Shown: piece after piece, positions 25,316-34,775 of the stretch
How positions within the stretch are numbered: the first letter of the stretch is position 1
How the letters are laid out: each line of letters starts with the position of its first letter
Assembly (NCBI GenBank): GCA_030615025.1
Contig: JAUXAB010000005.1
Span: 1 to 64,000, forward strand
Source of the DNA: Phycisphaerae bacterium
GTDB taxonomy: Bacteria > Planctomycetota > Phycisphaerae > Sedimentisphaerales > Anaerobacaceae
Direction: 5' to 3'
Length of the DNA: 64,000 bases
The notes under the pieces: generated by a model
Database searches by the model: none
What the model was told of the DNA's origin: nothing
The model's input: only the letters and a program-made list of their open reading frames with translations
Program-made: the position numbers and the translations under genes

Positions 25316-27625
25316 TCACTTATCAGAACTCTTCTCCGCCAACATTGCTTCGAAAAAGCCCCTCTTTTTCAAAAATTGATAAAGATAAGACACTCCCACT
25401 AATGTAACTCCCGTTGCTAAAAATGCTGCAATTCGATACACGCTCTTAACGGTACTGGTATCCAGAATGAAGACCTTGGCCAGCAGCAGCACAAACAAGC
25501 CCAGAGCAAAGTACCGCAGCAGTGGCACTTTTCGCCAGAAGCCAGCCACCATCAAAACCGCTCCATACACCGCCCACATCACCGAAATATACATATGCGA
25601 TAAGAACCTCCAGTTGGCGATTCTTTCCGCGAATCGGTTCCGGCAATACCAGTAAAGATAAATCTCCTCCGTCAGCAGCACCCACAGCACGAATATCCCC
25701 GCCAGCACAAACGCCGTTGCGAACTTACGACCAGACTCATCCTCTTCACGTTCCCTGCGGAGCAGCCAACTAACTGCAAAAAGTGCCGCAACGAATATAG
25801 CGACTCTCCCAAATTCCACATTCGCAAAAATCACAAAGCTGCTCTCGTAAAACTCTGTAAACACCACCATTGTAAAAACAGACCCCACCCCCGCTAAAAT
25901 CGTTGCCAGAACCTTGCATACCATCCCCCGCGGGCGGATTGGCCGAATAACGAATAGCAGCAGAAACACTGCAAATATCGTCACCATTCCCTTCAAGAAG
26001 TAATTACGCGGACTGGCTACTAAATTTACTAATAAATTGTGTTCGCAATGCCACCACCACTCCATTATTACCGCTACCATCAACAAAAGCAACGTAGCGG
26101 CATACAGAAACTGTGAAATTTGTCCACGCTCAACTTCCGCCAATCGTGAAGTCGCTCTGTACATGATGTGACAAACAAGCAGAGCACCTACAACAAAGCA
26201 CCACGTCCCAAAGGCGGGGTTGAATACCAAATCGAACATTGCCGTATGCATCGGCAGGCGGTGTATCAATTGGGCGAAACTTAACAAAAGCGCAACAGCA
26301 GCTCCAACCTGTGTCCAGATACTGCGATAACGCAACCCAATCACCGCCAATATGACACCTTCGACCGCCCAGGCCATTGCTATTGCATACATCTTCAGGC
26401 GAAGCGGCACAGCAATCGTCAGGAAAAACAGTCCAATCGCCAGAAGCGCAAGCCTTAAATTCACATCATCTTTACACCGTCTGATAACGACGCTCATCAC
26501 AAGCAGGTGTGCCGCGCACATCCCGAGTGCACAAAAAGCAAGACCTTCCCTGTATTCTGCAAATAGAATAGTCCATAGGTAATAAAACACAACAGCGGCA
26601 TTGGCCAGCACAAGCAGTACATCTTCCTGCTTCGCTTTGACCTTTTTCACCAGCTCGTAAAGCAGCGGCAGCAGAAGGTAAACTCCAAAAAACACCCCAA
26701 GCCAAGCCAGAGCAATGGGCATCTGCCCGGGAGCACCCTCTGCCACTTTTATAATCTCCGGCCGATAGAACTTTTCAAACCACCCCACATACAGCAAGAA
26801 TGTCCCCAAAAATGCAAGCAGATTCACCGTTCGCCACTTGCGGTAATACGCGGACAGCATCGCACCGACGCCCAGAATCAAAACATAGGTGAATAAGGCC
26901 TTCGGCCGATTCTCACCGGTCGAAACTAACACCGGCGTCAAAAAGCCACCGAGCAATGACAGAAACGCCATCAATATCGAATTCAAGCTCACCGCATAAA
27001 GCATCGCCGCCGCCGTCACTAACACAGCAAGCAAAAACGCCGGCGTTGGCGAAGCGAAAAGATGGTAATACGCATATGCCGCGAAAACCGCCAGGTACAA
27101 TATCGCAAACCCCAGCGCCGTCACGCCTTTAGCCACAATCCCGTAACCACGCCGCCGTGTTACCTCACCTATCGTCAGTGCAATAAGCCCCGCAATGGCA
27201 GCGATAATCACCCTGCCCAACGGCCCTATCCAGTTATTGTCGTAAGCATACTTAAGGAAAAAACCGACTGCAAATATTACCGCAATAACACCTGCTATAA
27301 GCACCCACCTCGTACCGATCCGCTGCTCAAGCGTGCTGACCTTCTTACCCACCTCCGGCTTCTTGACCTCTCCAACCTCTGTTAGTTCGACCTTCGCCGC
27401 TTCAGGCACCTCTGCCGGTCGCTCCTTTTCTTTTACTTCAACCCGCTTCTCAGGTACCTCCGCTGGCTTTGCAGCCTCTTCCTTTCTTACTGGTCTCTCT
27501 ACCCTCTCCGGCTCACGACGCACTACTCTTGACCTGTTCAACGCGATAATGCTGATGATAAGCGCAATCGGCCCGCACACAATACAGCCAATAGCTAACA
27601 GAATTAGAACGATAAAACCTCCCAT
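25316..27625 (-). CDS. DUF2339 multi-spanning membrane protein
   Basis: This 769-residue protein has an N-terminal membrane helix, a charged Glu/Lys-rich linker (VERPVRKEEAAKPAEV; about residues 30-95) and then roughly 20 hydrophobic segments to the C-terminus. This is the DUF2339 architecture, with the diagnostic LEQRIGTRWVLIAGVIAVIFAVGFFLKYA stretch near 95-120. Function is unknown; it usually pairs with DUF3999. The ATG at 27625 is preferred because AAGGAG lies 8 bases upstream; an earlier GTG overlaps that site. Confidence 0.85.
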   Translation of the reverse strand: MGGFIVLILLAIGCIVCGPIALIISIIALNRSRVVRREPERVERPVRKEEAAKPAEVPEKRVEVKEKERPAEVPEAAKVELTEVGEVKKPEVGKKVSTLEQRIGTRWVLIAGVIAVIFAVGFFLKYAYDNNWIGPLGRVIIAAIAGLIALTIGEVTRRRGYGIVAKGVTALGFAILYLAVFAAYAYYHLFASPTPAFLLAVLVTAAAMLYAVSLNSILMAFLSLLGGFLTPVLVSTGENRPKALFTYVLILGVGAMLSAYYRKWRTVNLLAFLGTFLLYVGWFEKFYRPEIIKVAEGAPGQMPIALAWLGVFFGVYLLLPLLYELVKKVKAKQEDVLLVLANAAVVFYYLWTILFAEYREGLAFCALGMCAAHLLVMSVVIRRCKDDVNLRLALLAIGLFFLTIAVPLRLKMYAIAMAWAVEGVILAVIGLRYRSIWTQVGAAVALLLSFAQLIHRLPMHTAMFDLVFNPAFGTWCFVVGALLVCHIMYRATSRLAEVERGQISQFLYAATLLLLMVAVIMEWWWHCEHNLLVNLVASPRNYFLKGMVTIFAVFLLLFVIRPIRPRGMVCKVLATILAGVGSVFTMVVFTEFYESSFVIFANVEFGRVAIFVAALFAVSWLLRREREEDESGRKFATAFVLAGIFVLWVLLTEEIYLYWYCRNRFAERIANWRFLSHMYISVMWAVYGAVLMVAGFWRKVPLLRYFALGLFVLLLAKVFILDTSTVKSVYRIAAFLATGVTLVGVSYLYQFLKKRGFFEAMLAEKSSDK

Positions 27626-27694
27626 TTGCTCCACTCCTTAAAATACGCCTGAAACGTTCTTGTCTCTACCAAACTCGCTTCGAGAATATACAAT

Positions 27695-27723
27695 AAAATA
27701 CTACAACCATCCTACCTTATCAA
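27695..27723 (-). promoter_or_regulatory. Candidate promoter of the DUF2339 operon
   Basis: On the minus strand TTGATA (27718-27723) and TATTTT (27695-27700) are separated by 17 bp. They lie about 70 bp upstream of the DUF2339 start in the spacer after the acyltransferase gene. Confidence 0.4.
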
Positions 27724-27818
27724 CTCTTTCCCTCTACTTGCCGATTACACGGTTTTCAATTATCAGCGCAGGTACTTGCAAGAATTACCTCATCTGTATG
27801 AAAATAGGTAAGGTGCCT

Positions 27819-28766
27819 CTAAGATTTTTGTTGTTCTTCTTTTGGCCGATGTTTCCATCTGCGGTGCAGCCACCAGTATTGGCTCGGGTCTTCCCGCACG
27901 AATTTCTCGATTGCCCTGGTGTATTCTGCCGTGACCCACTCCAGTGGGTCGTCCTTGTCGGCCCATTCTTCAGGCATAATAACGCGATTAACACCAATTT
28001 CGAAGTAAAAACGATTATCGACCCTCCTGCTGTAACCCACTCCTATTGGTATATTATTAGTGATAGCAAGCAGGCCTATGCTCTTATAGGTACTGGCTTT
28101 ACGGCCGAAAAAATCGACGAATATCCCTTTTCTACCGGCATCCTGGTCGACAATAAAGCAAAGCGTCGCACCGCTCGAAGTTAGCTCTGACATCAGCTCG
28201 GCGGCGCCTTTCTTATCGATTATTTTCTGGCCGGCTTGCCGCCGGACATCGTATAAGTATTTGTTAATAAACTTGTTATCTAACGGCCGGGCAATACTGT
28301 AAACATTAAAACCAAACAGCCCTAACATATAGCCCATTATTTCAAAGTTGCTGTAATGGCTCGCAACCATAATCATGCCTTTGCCTTCTTGCATCAGCCA
28401 TTTGGCCCTTTCAGTGGTTTTGAACCGTGAATAATCCCGCCAGTTGTTTTTTTTCACCAATCGTGGCGTGAACAATATATCAATCGCTAACATTGCGATA
28501 TGTTCGAAGCTTCGCCGCCCTGTCGCCCGGAGCCATTCTTCGCTTTTGTCAGGGAAGCTTGCACGAAGATTATCCAGGGCCCGCTTGCGGCCGCGATGAT
28601 AATGTCCCCACAGCAATCGGCCGAGCAAACATGCGGTCTTTAGATTGGTCTCGACGTCGAACAGGTAAAGAAAAACCACAAGAATCCGCAGCGCGATGTA
28701 GCTTAGCCAATCCGTAAAGGGATGATGTTTTTTCTTTTTCTTCTTTTGTGGGGCCGGTTCTGCCAT
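27819..28766 (-). CDS. LpxL/HtrB-family lysophospholipid (lipid A) acyltransferase
   Basis: This 315-residue protein has a membrane anchor near residues 20-40 after a lysine-rich start. It carries the LpxL/HtrB HX4E motif HYSNFE and the later DQDAGRKGIFVDFFGR stretch, and ends WWLHRRWKHRP as the family does. Members add acyl chains to lipid A precursors at the inner membrane. Planctomycetes often have lipid A genes, so this role is plausible. The start is placed at the ATG at 28766. A TTGACA/TAAAAT promoter ends 8 bases before it, predicting a leaderless or near-leaderless mRNA. An upstream TTG at 28802 would lie inside the -35. Confidence 0.82.
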   Translation of the reverse strand: MAEPAPQKKKKKKHHPFTDWLSYIALRILVVFLYLFDVETNLKTACLLGRLLWGHYHRGRKRALDNLRASFPDKSEEWLRATGRRSFEHIAMLAIDILFTPRLVKKNNWRDYSRFKTTERAKWLMQEGKGMIMVASHYSNFEIMGYMLGLFGFNVYSIARPLDNKFINKYLYDVRRQAGQKIIDKKGAAELMSELTSSGATLCFIVDQDAGRKGIFVDFFGRKASTYKSIGLLAITNNIPIGVGYSRRVDNRFYFEIGVNRVIMPEEWADKDDPLEWVTAEYTRAIEKFVREDPSQYWWLHRRWKHRPKEEQQKS

Positions 28767-28774
28767 ACACCGTG

Positions 28775-28802
28775 ATTTTAGACTCAAAACAGCCTCTGTC
28801 AA
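28775..28802 (-). promoter_or_regulatory. Promoter of the acyltransferase gene, predicted leaderless
   Basis: TTGACA (28797-28802), a 16-bp spacer and TAAAAT (28775-28780) on the minus strand. The ATG at 28766 begins 8 bases after the -10, so transcription would start at or within 1-2 bases of the start codon. No Shine-Dalgarno is present. Confidence 0.6.
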
Positions 28803-29030
28803 GGTTTAGCAAATCGTATTGTGCGGCGGTGGGTAAATATCGAACATCTGGGCTTGGCCATCCCACTCGGGAGAGCACGAAATTTCGCATCCCATATTTT
28901 CCGCAGATTCTTGTTGACGGCGAGATCGTAGGGCGTATAATTATGCAATTAGTCTTTTTTTAGACAGGATTTACAGGATTTTCTCCTGTTTTATCTTGTT
29001 AGTCCCGTCTAAATTAGTTAATAAATGGTT
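28803..29030. other. Divergent spacer with a GACAGGATTTACAGG repeat
   Basis: No gene is seen. The interval 28963-29010 holds the dispersed AGACAGGATTTACAGGATTTT phrase and its near-inverse ending AGTCCCGTCTA. A weak promoter for the next gene, TTGTTA-17 bp-TAATAA, lies at 28996-29024. Confidence 0.4.
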
Positions 29031-29034
29031 TTGC

Positions 29035-29130
29035 GATAGGAGAAGTGGTGAAAAAACACTATTCTATTGCCTTAATTCCGTAAAATTTCACGAAAAGGTA
29101 TCGGTGCGCACAGTGTGCACCGTCAAATAT
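29035..29130 (+). promoter_or_regulatory. Conserved 5' leader, copy 1
   Basis: This segment aligns with 31421-31510. Both start GATAGGAG, have a small G/C stem about 12 bases in, then TTCTAT..G..TAATT, an A-rich run, and a GGTGC-type hairpin. Here the hairpin is GGTGCGCAC-A-GTGTGCACC (29103-29121). Both end about 80 or 35 bases before the start of a secreted-protein gene. The stem sequences differ while pairing is kept, which suggests an RNA structure. Confidence 0.5.
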
Positions 29131-29202
29131 TAACCGTTCCCTGCTGGAGTTTATCCCGCACAAGGATGCGGGGCAGGGACAAGCTTTGAAAGGAGAAAAA
29201 CA

Positions 29203-30684
29203 ATGAAAACGACAAAAATTTTAGCAATTGTGATTCTGGCTTTGGGCCTGATGGCCTGTCAAGCCAAAGTGAGCGAAGCAGCGCCATTAGGCACGGCGTT
29301 TACCTACCAGGGCCGGCTGATGGACAAGAACAAGCCCGCGGACGGCCTATATGACTTCCAGTTCAAACTTTATGACAGCAACGACCCGTGTACCGGCACT
29401 CAATTGGCAAGCCCGATTGATATAAACGACCTTGACGTCATTGACGGGCACTTTGTAGTGGAGCTGGATTTTGGAAGCGGCATCTTCGACGGCAATGCAG
29501 TCTGGCTCGAAACAAGGGTCGTTCGCAGTCCTATGGGCAGCGACCCCGCTGCTCTCAGCCCGCTGCTGGAATTGACACCAACACCGTATGCGCTTTATGC
29601 GCAGACCGCAGGTGGTGACGGCGACTGGCGAATTTCCGTGAATGACATGTATGCGATTCCCTTCGGCAACGTCGGCATCGGAACCACGAGCCCGGATGCA
29701 AAATTATCTATTAAAATGCCAAGGGGAGCTATTATGAGACCGTCAACTGTTGGCGGCTTAGTTATCAAGCATAACTTGTTGAATATCGCCAACCAATTGG
29801 AAGTTCAAGACGCACTTGGGAACACCAGCTTTGTTGTTCACAACACCGGCAACGTCGGCATCGGGACAACGACCCCGGGAAGTTATAAATTAAATGTAGT
29901 TGGCGCTGGTAAAGGATTGGGTGCTGTAGCTTTCCAGAACGAAAATGGTTCTAGTCATCTCACCCTTTTAGATAATGGAGGGACGGCAAGAATGGCAATG
30001 CGATTATTTTCAAGCGGTACGGTAGCAGGGATTTACGGTAACAATAATGATACATGGGTTGCTTCAAATACGAACGGTACTGACCCTACCAAAGCTTATA
30101 TCTATTTGTCCAATTCAAATGGCAATGTAGGCATCGGGAAAACGAATCCGTCGACAAAACTTGACGTTGTTGGAACAGTAAACGCTACAGCATTTGTTGG
30201 AGACGGATCGGGTCTAACGGGTATTGCAGGAGACGGCGACTGGACTATCTCCGGCAATGATATGTATTCAGCCGTCTCCGGCAATGCCGGCATCGGCACG
30301 ACCAGTCCTGATGCAAAGCTGGAGGTAAATGGCGACCTGAAGGTCACCGGCGCCTACAAGGGTGATATCGGCCCGAATAATGGCGCTCCTTTCCCGCGGC
30401 CGGCATACGACAGCGGCTGGGTTTCAATTGAACAGGATGTGGGGAAAATGATCTGGCACAATATCGGTGGTAATGTGAGCAACTACGTGGTTGATATGCA
30501 ATTTAAGGATACCTCTGGCGCTGGCGCCGGCATCAACAATGGTGGATTTGGCGGGTATGGGTCTGATAACAAATACTTCGGTGGTTTCTGGTACGGCCTG
30601 GCGGCAAACGCCATCTATGTCAGACGATATCCAGACGACTCCAATCTAGACCAGGTCCGCATTCGCATTTGGGTTTACAACTAA
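29203..30684 (+). CDS. Secreted tail-fibre-like lipoprotein with GNVGIGTTSP repeats
   Basis: The 493-residue protein has a signal peptide with lipobox-like LMAC (Cys19). The N-terminal part (about 28-140: GTAFTYQGRLMDKNKPADGLYDFQFKLYD) is a beta-domain often seen in planctomycete surface proteins. The rest carries four copies of the GN(V/A)GIGTTSPDAKL motif found in phage tail-fibre and bacterial adhesin-like stalks, separated by variable spacers. It probably forms a trimeric beta-rich surface fibre (inference). GAAAGGAG lies 7 bases before the ATG. It is followed by a dockerin-like protein. Confidence 0.65.
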   Translation: MKTTKILAIVILALGLMACQAKVSEAAPLGTAFTYQGRLMDKNKPADGLYDFQFKLYDSNDPCTGTQLASPIDINDLDVIDGHFVVELDFGSGIFDGNAVWLETRVVRSPMGSDPAALSPLLELTPTPYALYAQTAGGDGDWRISVNDMYAIPFGNVGIGTTSPDAKLSIKMPRGAIMRPSTVGGLVIKHNLLNIANQLEVQDALGNTSFVVHNTGNVGIGTTTPGSYKLNVVGAGKGLGAVAFQNENGSSHLTLLDNGGTARMAMRLFSSGTVAGIYGNNNDTWVASNTNGTDPTKAYIYLSNSNGNVGIGKTNPSTKLDVVGTVNATAFVGDGSGLTGIAGDGDWTISGNDMYSAVSGNAGIGTTSPDAKLEVNGDLKVTGAYKGDIGPNNGAPFPRPAYDSGWVSIEQDVGKMIWHNIGGNVSNYVVDMQFKDTSGAGAGINNGGFGGYGSDNKYFGGFWYGLAANAIYVRRYPDDSNLDQVRIRIWVYN

Positions 30685-30721
30685 GGCAAGCCTCGGCTAT
30701 TGACATAAAGGAGCTTAAGCA

Positions 30722-31168
30722 ATGAGACAATTTGATATCAATAAGGTGATTCGCAAAGACGCGGGCAAGGCGGTCCTGCTGGTTTGGCTGCTGCTGTTTT
30801 CACACGCACTGGCCCAAAGCGGCGGCGATTATGAACTGACCTGGAGTACGATTGACGGTGGCGGCGGGACGAGCAGCGGTGGGCCGTATGTGCTTACCGG
30901 CACAATTGGTCAGCCGGATGCTGCCTGGAGCAGCGGCGGAGACTATGAACTCTTGGGCGGCTTTTTGCCGGGTGGGCCAATATGCATAGTACAGTTCGAT
31001 GACTTTGCAAAATTCGCCGAGCACTGGCTGGATGAGCCTTGCGACGCAGACAATAACTGGTGTGGCGGAGCCGACCTTGACAAGTTGGGTAACGTTGACC
31101 ATATCGACTTAGACCTGCTTGTAAAGCAGTGGCTCTGCTACTGCCCGGCGGGCTGGCCGTTAAAATGA
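30722..31168 (+). CDS. Small secreted protein with dockerin-like C-terminus
   Basis: This 148-residue protein has a signal peptide (LLVWLLLFSHALA) and a glycine-rich middle (GGDYELTWSTIDGGGGTSSGG). Its C-terminal pair of EF-hand-like segments (FDDFAKFAEHWLDEPC, then DKLGNVDHIDLDLLVKQWL) is the degenerate dockerin-like motif common in Planctomycetes. No cohesin or catalytic domain is seen. It sits 37 bp after the tail-fibre-like gene with a GGAG RBS, so co-expression is likely. Confidence 0.65.
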   Translation: MRQFDINKVIRKDAGKAVLLVWLLLFSHALAQSGGDYELTWSTIDGGGGTSSGGPYVLTGTIGQPDAAWSSGGDYELLGGFLPGGPICIVQFDDFAKFAEHWLDEPCDADNNWCGGADLDKLGNVDHIDLDLLVKQWLCYCPAGWPLK

Positions 31169-31361
31169 GAAGCCCGACTTGTTCGGATTAATCGCTCAGG
31201 CTAACGTATAGGATTTTGTCAGACGCTCTTAATCGGCGTTCCTGAAGAAATGCTGCTATAGTCTCGGCAGAGACCGCGATTCCTCGTTTCTGTCGGCTCT
31301 TCCGTTGCCTATTTAGTGCCGAAGCTCGGCCATTAGCAGCCATGAAAAATTCTTTTTTTAC
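31169..31361. other. Intergenic stretch without recognised gene
   Basis: About 190 bp with no open frame of note, RNA gene or strong hairpin. It precedes the promoter and leader of the beta-helix gene. Confidence 0.4.
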
Positions 31362-31389
31362 TTGACGCCCAGCAAAATGGCCTTATAAT
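31362..31389 (+). promoter_or_regulatory. Promoter of the beta-helix surface protein
   Basis: TTGACG (31362-31367), a 16-bp spacer and a perfect TATAAT (31384-31389). The predicted start near 31396 gives a 5' leader of about 140 nt that contains the conserved segment at 31421-31510. Confidence 0.65.
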
Positions 31390-31420
31390 TCTGCTGTATT
31401 TAATTTAATTGTGGGGAGCT

Positions 31421-31510
31421 GATAGGAGGACGATGGGTAAAATCCAGTTCTATCGGCGTAATTTGCTCAAAATACAACAAATGGGTGCGGTGTACGCACC
31501 ACATAATAAC
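31421..31510 (+). promoter_or_regulatory. Conserved 5' leader, copy 2
   Basis: This is homologous to 29035-29130: GATAGGAG, GGGTAAAATCC, TTCTAT-GGCGTAATT, an A-rich run, then hairpin GGTGCG-GTGTA-CGCACC (31484-31500) and ATAATAACC. Distances from GATAGGAG to the hairpin are 63 and 68 bases in the two copies. It resembles no riboswitch class I can name. Confidence 0.5.
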
Positions 31511-31534
31511 CACATTTATTGAAAGGAAAGGAAG

Positions 31535-34500
31535 ATGAAACAGAAAAGAGGTTTTTTGAATGTGAGCATTTTGGCTCTAATAGTATGGGCGGCCGGTTTC
31601 GGCCTAACTCCATACGCAATGGCACACTCGATAGGCAATATTGTAATGACTCCCGGTACTCCGGCAGAATTGCTCGACAATGAACGTATCAACATCGAAT
31701 TTACCTATGTTACGGAGGATCAGGGAGGGGTGCGTATTTTTGTATTTCCCTACACGAAGGGGCGGTTGACCCCGAATGCTGCAGTTTCCCCCTCACCGCT
31801 TTATCCTGTCGGGAAAGGCAATGGCACCGGATTCTTTACAATTATGTCCAGTGATGTTGTCGTCGATCAGGTCAAATTCCAGATGACTAATAAGGACCAA
31901 AGCAAGGTGCTTCTGGAATTCTTTATTGAGGTGGAATATTTGTTTTATGCCCATTCCATAACCAATATTGTGTTGTCTCCTCCTTCTCCGGCAACACTGC
32001 CCCCCAATGATTACGTCAACATCACATTTGACTATGGTACGACGGAAGCGAATGGAGTACAAATTTTTGCACGTCCCTTTTCCAATGGTTCGCTAACGCC
32101 AGGTTATTTTGCCCACCCCTCACTTATTTATCCTGTCGGACATGGCAGTGGCACAGGCTACTTTAGAATTCCCTATGGGAACGTGGCGGTGGATCAAATT
32201 AGATTCCAGATGTATAATTTTGGCCAAACCGTGTTGCTTCTCGAACTCTTTATACCTGTGAAATACCGCTACTGCGATGGTGTGTGCGTCTGGCATGTCG
32301 ATGCCGACGCACCCGGCGCTAATACCGGCACGGATTGGACCAATGCGTTCAACAACCTTCAGGAGGCCCTGGAAGTGGCCGCACCGGGCGATGAGATAAA
32401 GGTAGCCGAAGGCACTTACAAGCCCGACCAGGGAGGCGGCCAAACACCCGGCGACCGCACGGCCACGTTTCAGCTCATCAGCGGCGTTGTTATCGAAGGC
32501 GGCTACGGCGGCTTTGGTGAGCCGGACCCCGATGCCCGTGATACCGAAGCTTACGAGACCATCCTCAGCGGCGACCTTCAAGGCAACGACGGTCCGAACT
32601 TCACTAACAATGCCGATAATTGCTACCACGTTGTTAGTGCCGTCATAAGCGGCGGCGGTGCTGTCCTCGATGGCTTTACTGTCACAGCCGGCAATGCCGT
32701 TGGCTCTAATCCAACTGGTCAGGGCGGCGGTATCTATATAAGTTCGGGCAGCCCCATTCTGATCAATTGCACTTTTATCCGCAACAAGGCGGTGCGAGGC
32801 GGTGGTGCATCCAATTCTAATTATTCGGCCGACAATCCGTCTTTTATCAGTTGCAAATTTTTGGGTAACTTAGCAAGTGTTGGCGGAGCAATGGAAAGCC
32901 AGGGTGGCGAGCCTACGCTGACCAACTGCGTCTTCAGCGGCAACGTCTCGACAAACACCGGGGGTGGGCTGTTTAATATGGGGGAAAGCAATGCCACTAT
33001 GACCAATTGTACGCTCAGCGATAACTCCGCAGATGCATTGGGTGGTGGCGTTTATTGTTCCTGGGCGACCGCGAGCGTTACGGTGCTCAACTGCATTCTT
33101 TGGGACAATAGTGATTCCGGCGGCACCGATGAATCCGCCCAGATTCATATTGACGACGGCACGGTAAGCGTGGACTATACCTGCGTGAAGGGTTTGAGCG
33201 GCGGTCTTGGCGGCACGGGCAACATCGGTGACGATCCGTGGTTCGTGGATGCCGACGGACCAGACGACGTCGTCGGCACCGAAGACGATGACGTGCACCT
33301 TTTGGAAGACTCGCCCTGCATCGATGCCGGACATCCCGCACCACAATACGAAGATATAGACGGCTCCCGCAACGACATGGGTGCATACGGCGGACAGTTC
33401 GGAGAAGTAACTGAGCCACCTGTACATACCGGAACCGGGTTTATCATTACGAATATAGGAGAGCTTCCCACCACGGAGATAGGCCAGGACGCAAACGAGC
33501 CAAATGTGGGGCTGGCAAACGTCGAGCCGAATGTGGCGGCGCTGTTTGGCGTTCCCCAATACAAAGACTCCCCATTCGGCACCACCCTCAGGGTCCGCGG
33601 ACAGTTTGGACCTTATGATGATGTCGATTTTTATCAGATGATGTTGGCCAAATGGGATGATGGCAATGTACCCGCGCCCCAAGATTACGTCGTCCTCGGC
33701 GAAGAGCTGGGTGCACAACAACTGGGCAAGGTAAGATGGTATGTTGACCCCAATGGTTTCTGGAAGCATGAGTATGTAAGGATGGGACCAAAAACTATTG
33801 ATGGTAGAGATTATCTCTATCAGTTAAATCGACCGCTCGATGAGAGCATTTGGTCGAATCCGGATTTAAGGATCAGGTGGAACACAAGACTGTGTGAAAA
33901 CGGCAAATACACTCTCACCTATAAAGCATATCGCTGGGCTGACCCCTGCCAGACCACGCTGGTTGAAGTGAGCTTGCCGCCGACCGATGGTTGGGACCAT
34001 ATTATCCTGCTCATTGATAACAACCCGGTTGAAGCTATAATCCACGACGTCAGGTACGACCCCAACGAAGGCAATCCCAGCTACGACCCGTGCACTGACG
34101 GACTGATAGAAGAATGCGCTATCATCGGTCTTACCAGCCTGGACGAGAACCTGCGATTTACCATAACCGCCTCGCATCCCACCGGCTATTTGAGGCGATT
34201 CTTGCTGGACACCGTCGCCGGCAAGAACGAGAACCGCGGTACGATCGCCGACGAGTCGTATTCACCGACGACGCCTCCTTACTGGGACGGCGTACATAGC
34301 AAGGAATTTAACACCAAGGATGCCCCGCCGAGCCTGATGGAGTGGAAACGCTGTGCGTATCAATTCCGGCTCCGAACATGGGGCCGTGCGAACAATGGTA
34401 ACAACTATATTTATTATGATATATTTAGTGACCACTATTACCTGGACTTTGGTTCATATGGCTGCGAGCGAGGCGACATCGACAACAGCGGTAAGGTCGA

Positions 34501-34555
34501 TTTTAAGGACGTAGCCGAGATGGCTAATCACTGGTTGGAAACCTATGGGCCGTAA
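31535..34555 (+). CDS. Large secreted beta-helix protein with dockerin-like C-terminus
   Basis: This 1006-residue protein has a signal peptide (residues about 1-30, ending AMA). Two tandem repeats of about 105 residues start HSIGNIV and HSITNIV (about 31-245). A parallel beta-helix follows (about 250-620), beginning WHVDADAPGANTGTDWTNAFNNLQEALEVAAPGDEIKVAEGTY, as in planctomycete and chlamydial Pmp-like surface proteins. A beta-rich region then leads to a terminal dockerin-like motif (RGDIDNSGKVDFKDVAEMANHWLE). The likely place is the cell surface or outside. Possible roles are polysaccharide binding or adhesion; catalytic residues were not recognised. GAAAGGAAAGGAAG precedes the ATG. Confidence 0.65.
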   Translation: MKQKRGFLNVSILALIVWAAGFGLTPYAMAHSIGNIVMTPGTPAELLDNERINIEFTYVTEDQGGVRIFVFPYTKGRLTPNAAVSPSPLYPVGKGNGTGFFTIMSSDVVVDQVKFQMTNKDQSKVLLEFFIEVEYLFYAHSITNIVLSPPSPATLPPNDYVNITFDYGTTEANGVQIFARPFSNGSLTPGYFAHPSLIYPVGHGSGTGYFRIPYGNVAVDQIRFQMYNFGQTVLLLELFIPVKYRYCDGVCVWHVDADAPGANTGTDWTNAFNNLQEALEVAAPGDEIKVAEGTYKPDQGGGQTPGDRTATFQLISGVVIEGGYGGFGEPDPDARDTEAYETILSGDLQGNDGPNFTNNADNCYHVVSAVISGGGAVLDGFTVTAGNAVGSNPTGQGGGIYISSGSPILINCTFIRNKAVRGGGASNSNYSADNPSFISCKFLGNLASVGGAMESQGGEPTLTNCVFSGNVSTNTGGGLFNMGESNATMTNCTLSDNSADALGGGVYCSWATASVTVLNCILWDNSDSGGTDESAQIHIDDGTVSVDYTCVKGLSGGLGGTGNIGDDPWFVDADGPDDVVGTEDDDVHLLEDSPCIDAGHPAPQYEDIDGSRNDMGAYGGQFGEVTEPPVHTGTGFIITNIGELPTTEIGQDANEPNVGLANVEPNVAALFGVPQYKDSPFGTTLRVRGQFGPYDDVDFYQMMLAKWDDGNVPAPQDYVVLGEELGAQQLGKVRWYVDPNGFWKHEYVRMGPKTIDGRDYLYQLNRPLDESIWSNPDLRIRWNTRLCENGKYTLTYKAYRWADPCQTTLVEVSLPPTDGWDHIILLIDNNPVEAIIHDVRYDPNEGNPSYDPCTDGLIEECAIIGLTSLDENLRFTITASHPTGYLRRFLLDTVAGKNENRGTIADESYSPTTPPYWDGVHSKEFNTKDAPPSLMEWKRCAYQFRLRTWGRANNGNNYIYYDIFSDHYYLDFGSYGCERGDIDNSGKVDFKDVAEMANHWLETYGP

Positions 34556-34603
34556 CGCCATTCCCGGATAATGCGGCGAGTCTGCCAGACGGAGAGTTGA
34601 ACA

Positions 34604-34635
34604 GGGCCGTGAGTGTTACGCTCGCGGCCCTTTTT
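34604..34635 (+). terminator. Rho-independent terminator
   Basis: GGGCCGTGAG (34604-34613) pairs with CTCGCGGCCC (34621-34630) with one wobble, a 7-base loop and a following T5. It lies 50 bp after the stop of the beta-helix protein gene. Confidence 0.8.
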
Positions 34636-34775
34636 CATGTCCGCATTTACACTGAGGATTCTTATTGCAAAGACGTGAATAGTTACGATAATGTTAGCCT
34701 GGTTGGAAGTCTGTGCTTTCAGCCCCGTTAGAAATTCTACAATGTGCAAAAAGCTGTCCATACAAAGGACTGAAG

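Noticed and set aside
29035-29130. Known riboswitch class (cyclic-di-GMP, SAM, cobalamin)
   Set aside because: None of the conserved core sequences of these classes could be found in either leader copy.
32870-33769. 299-residue open frame antisense to the beta-helix protein
   Set aside because: Overlaps entirely a signal-peptide gene with dockerin-like end; composition typical of an antisense shadow.
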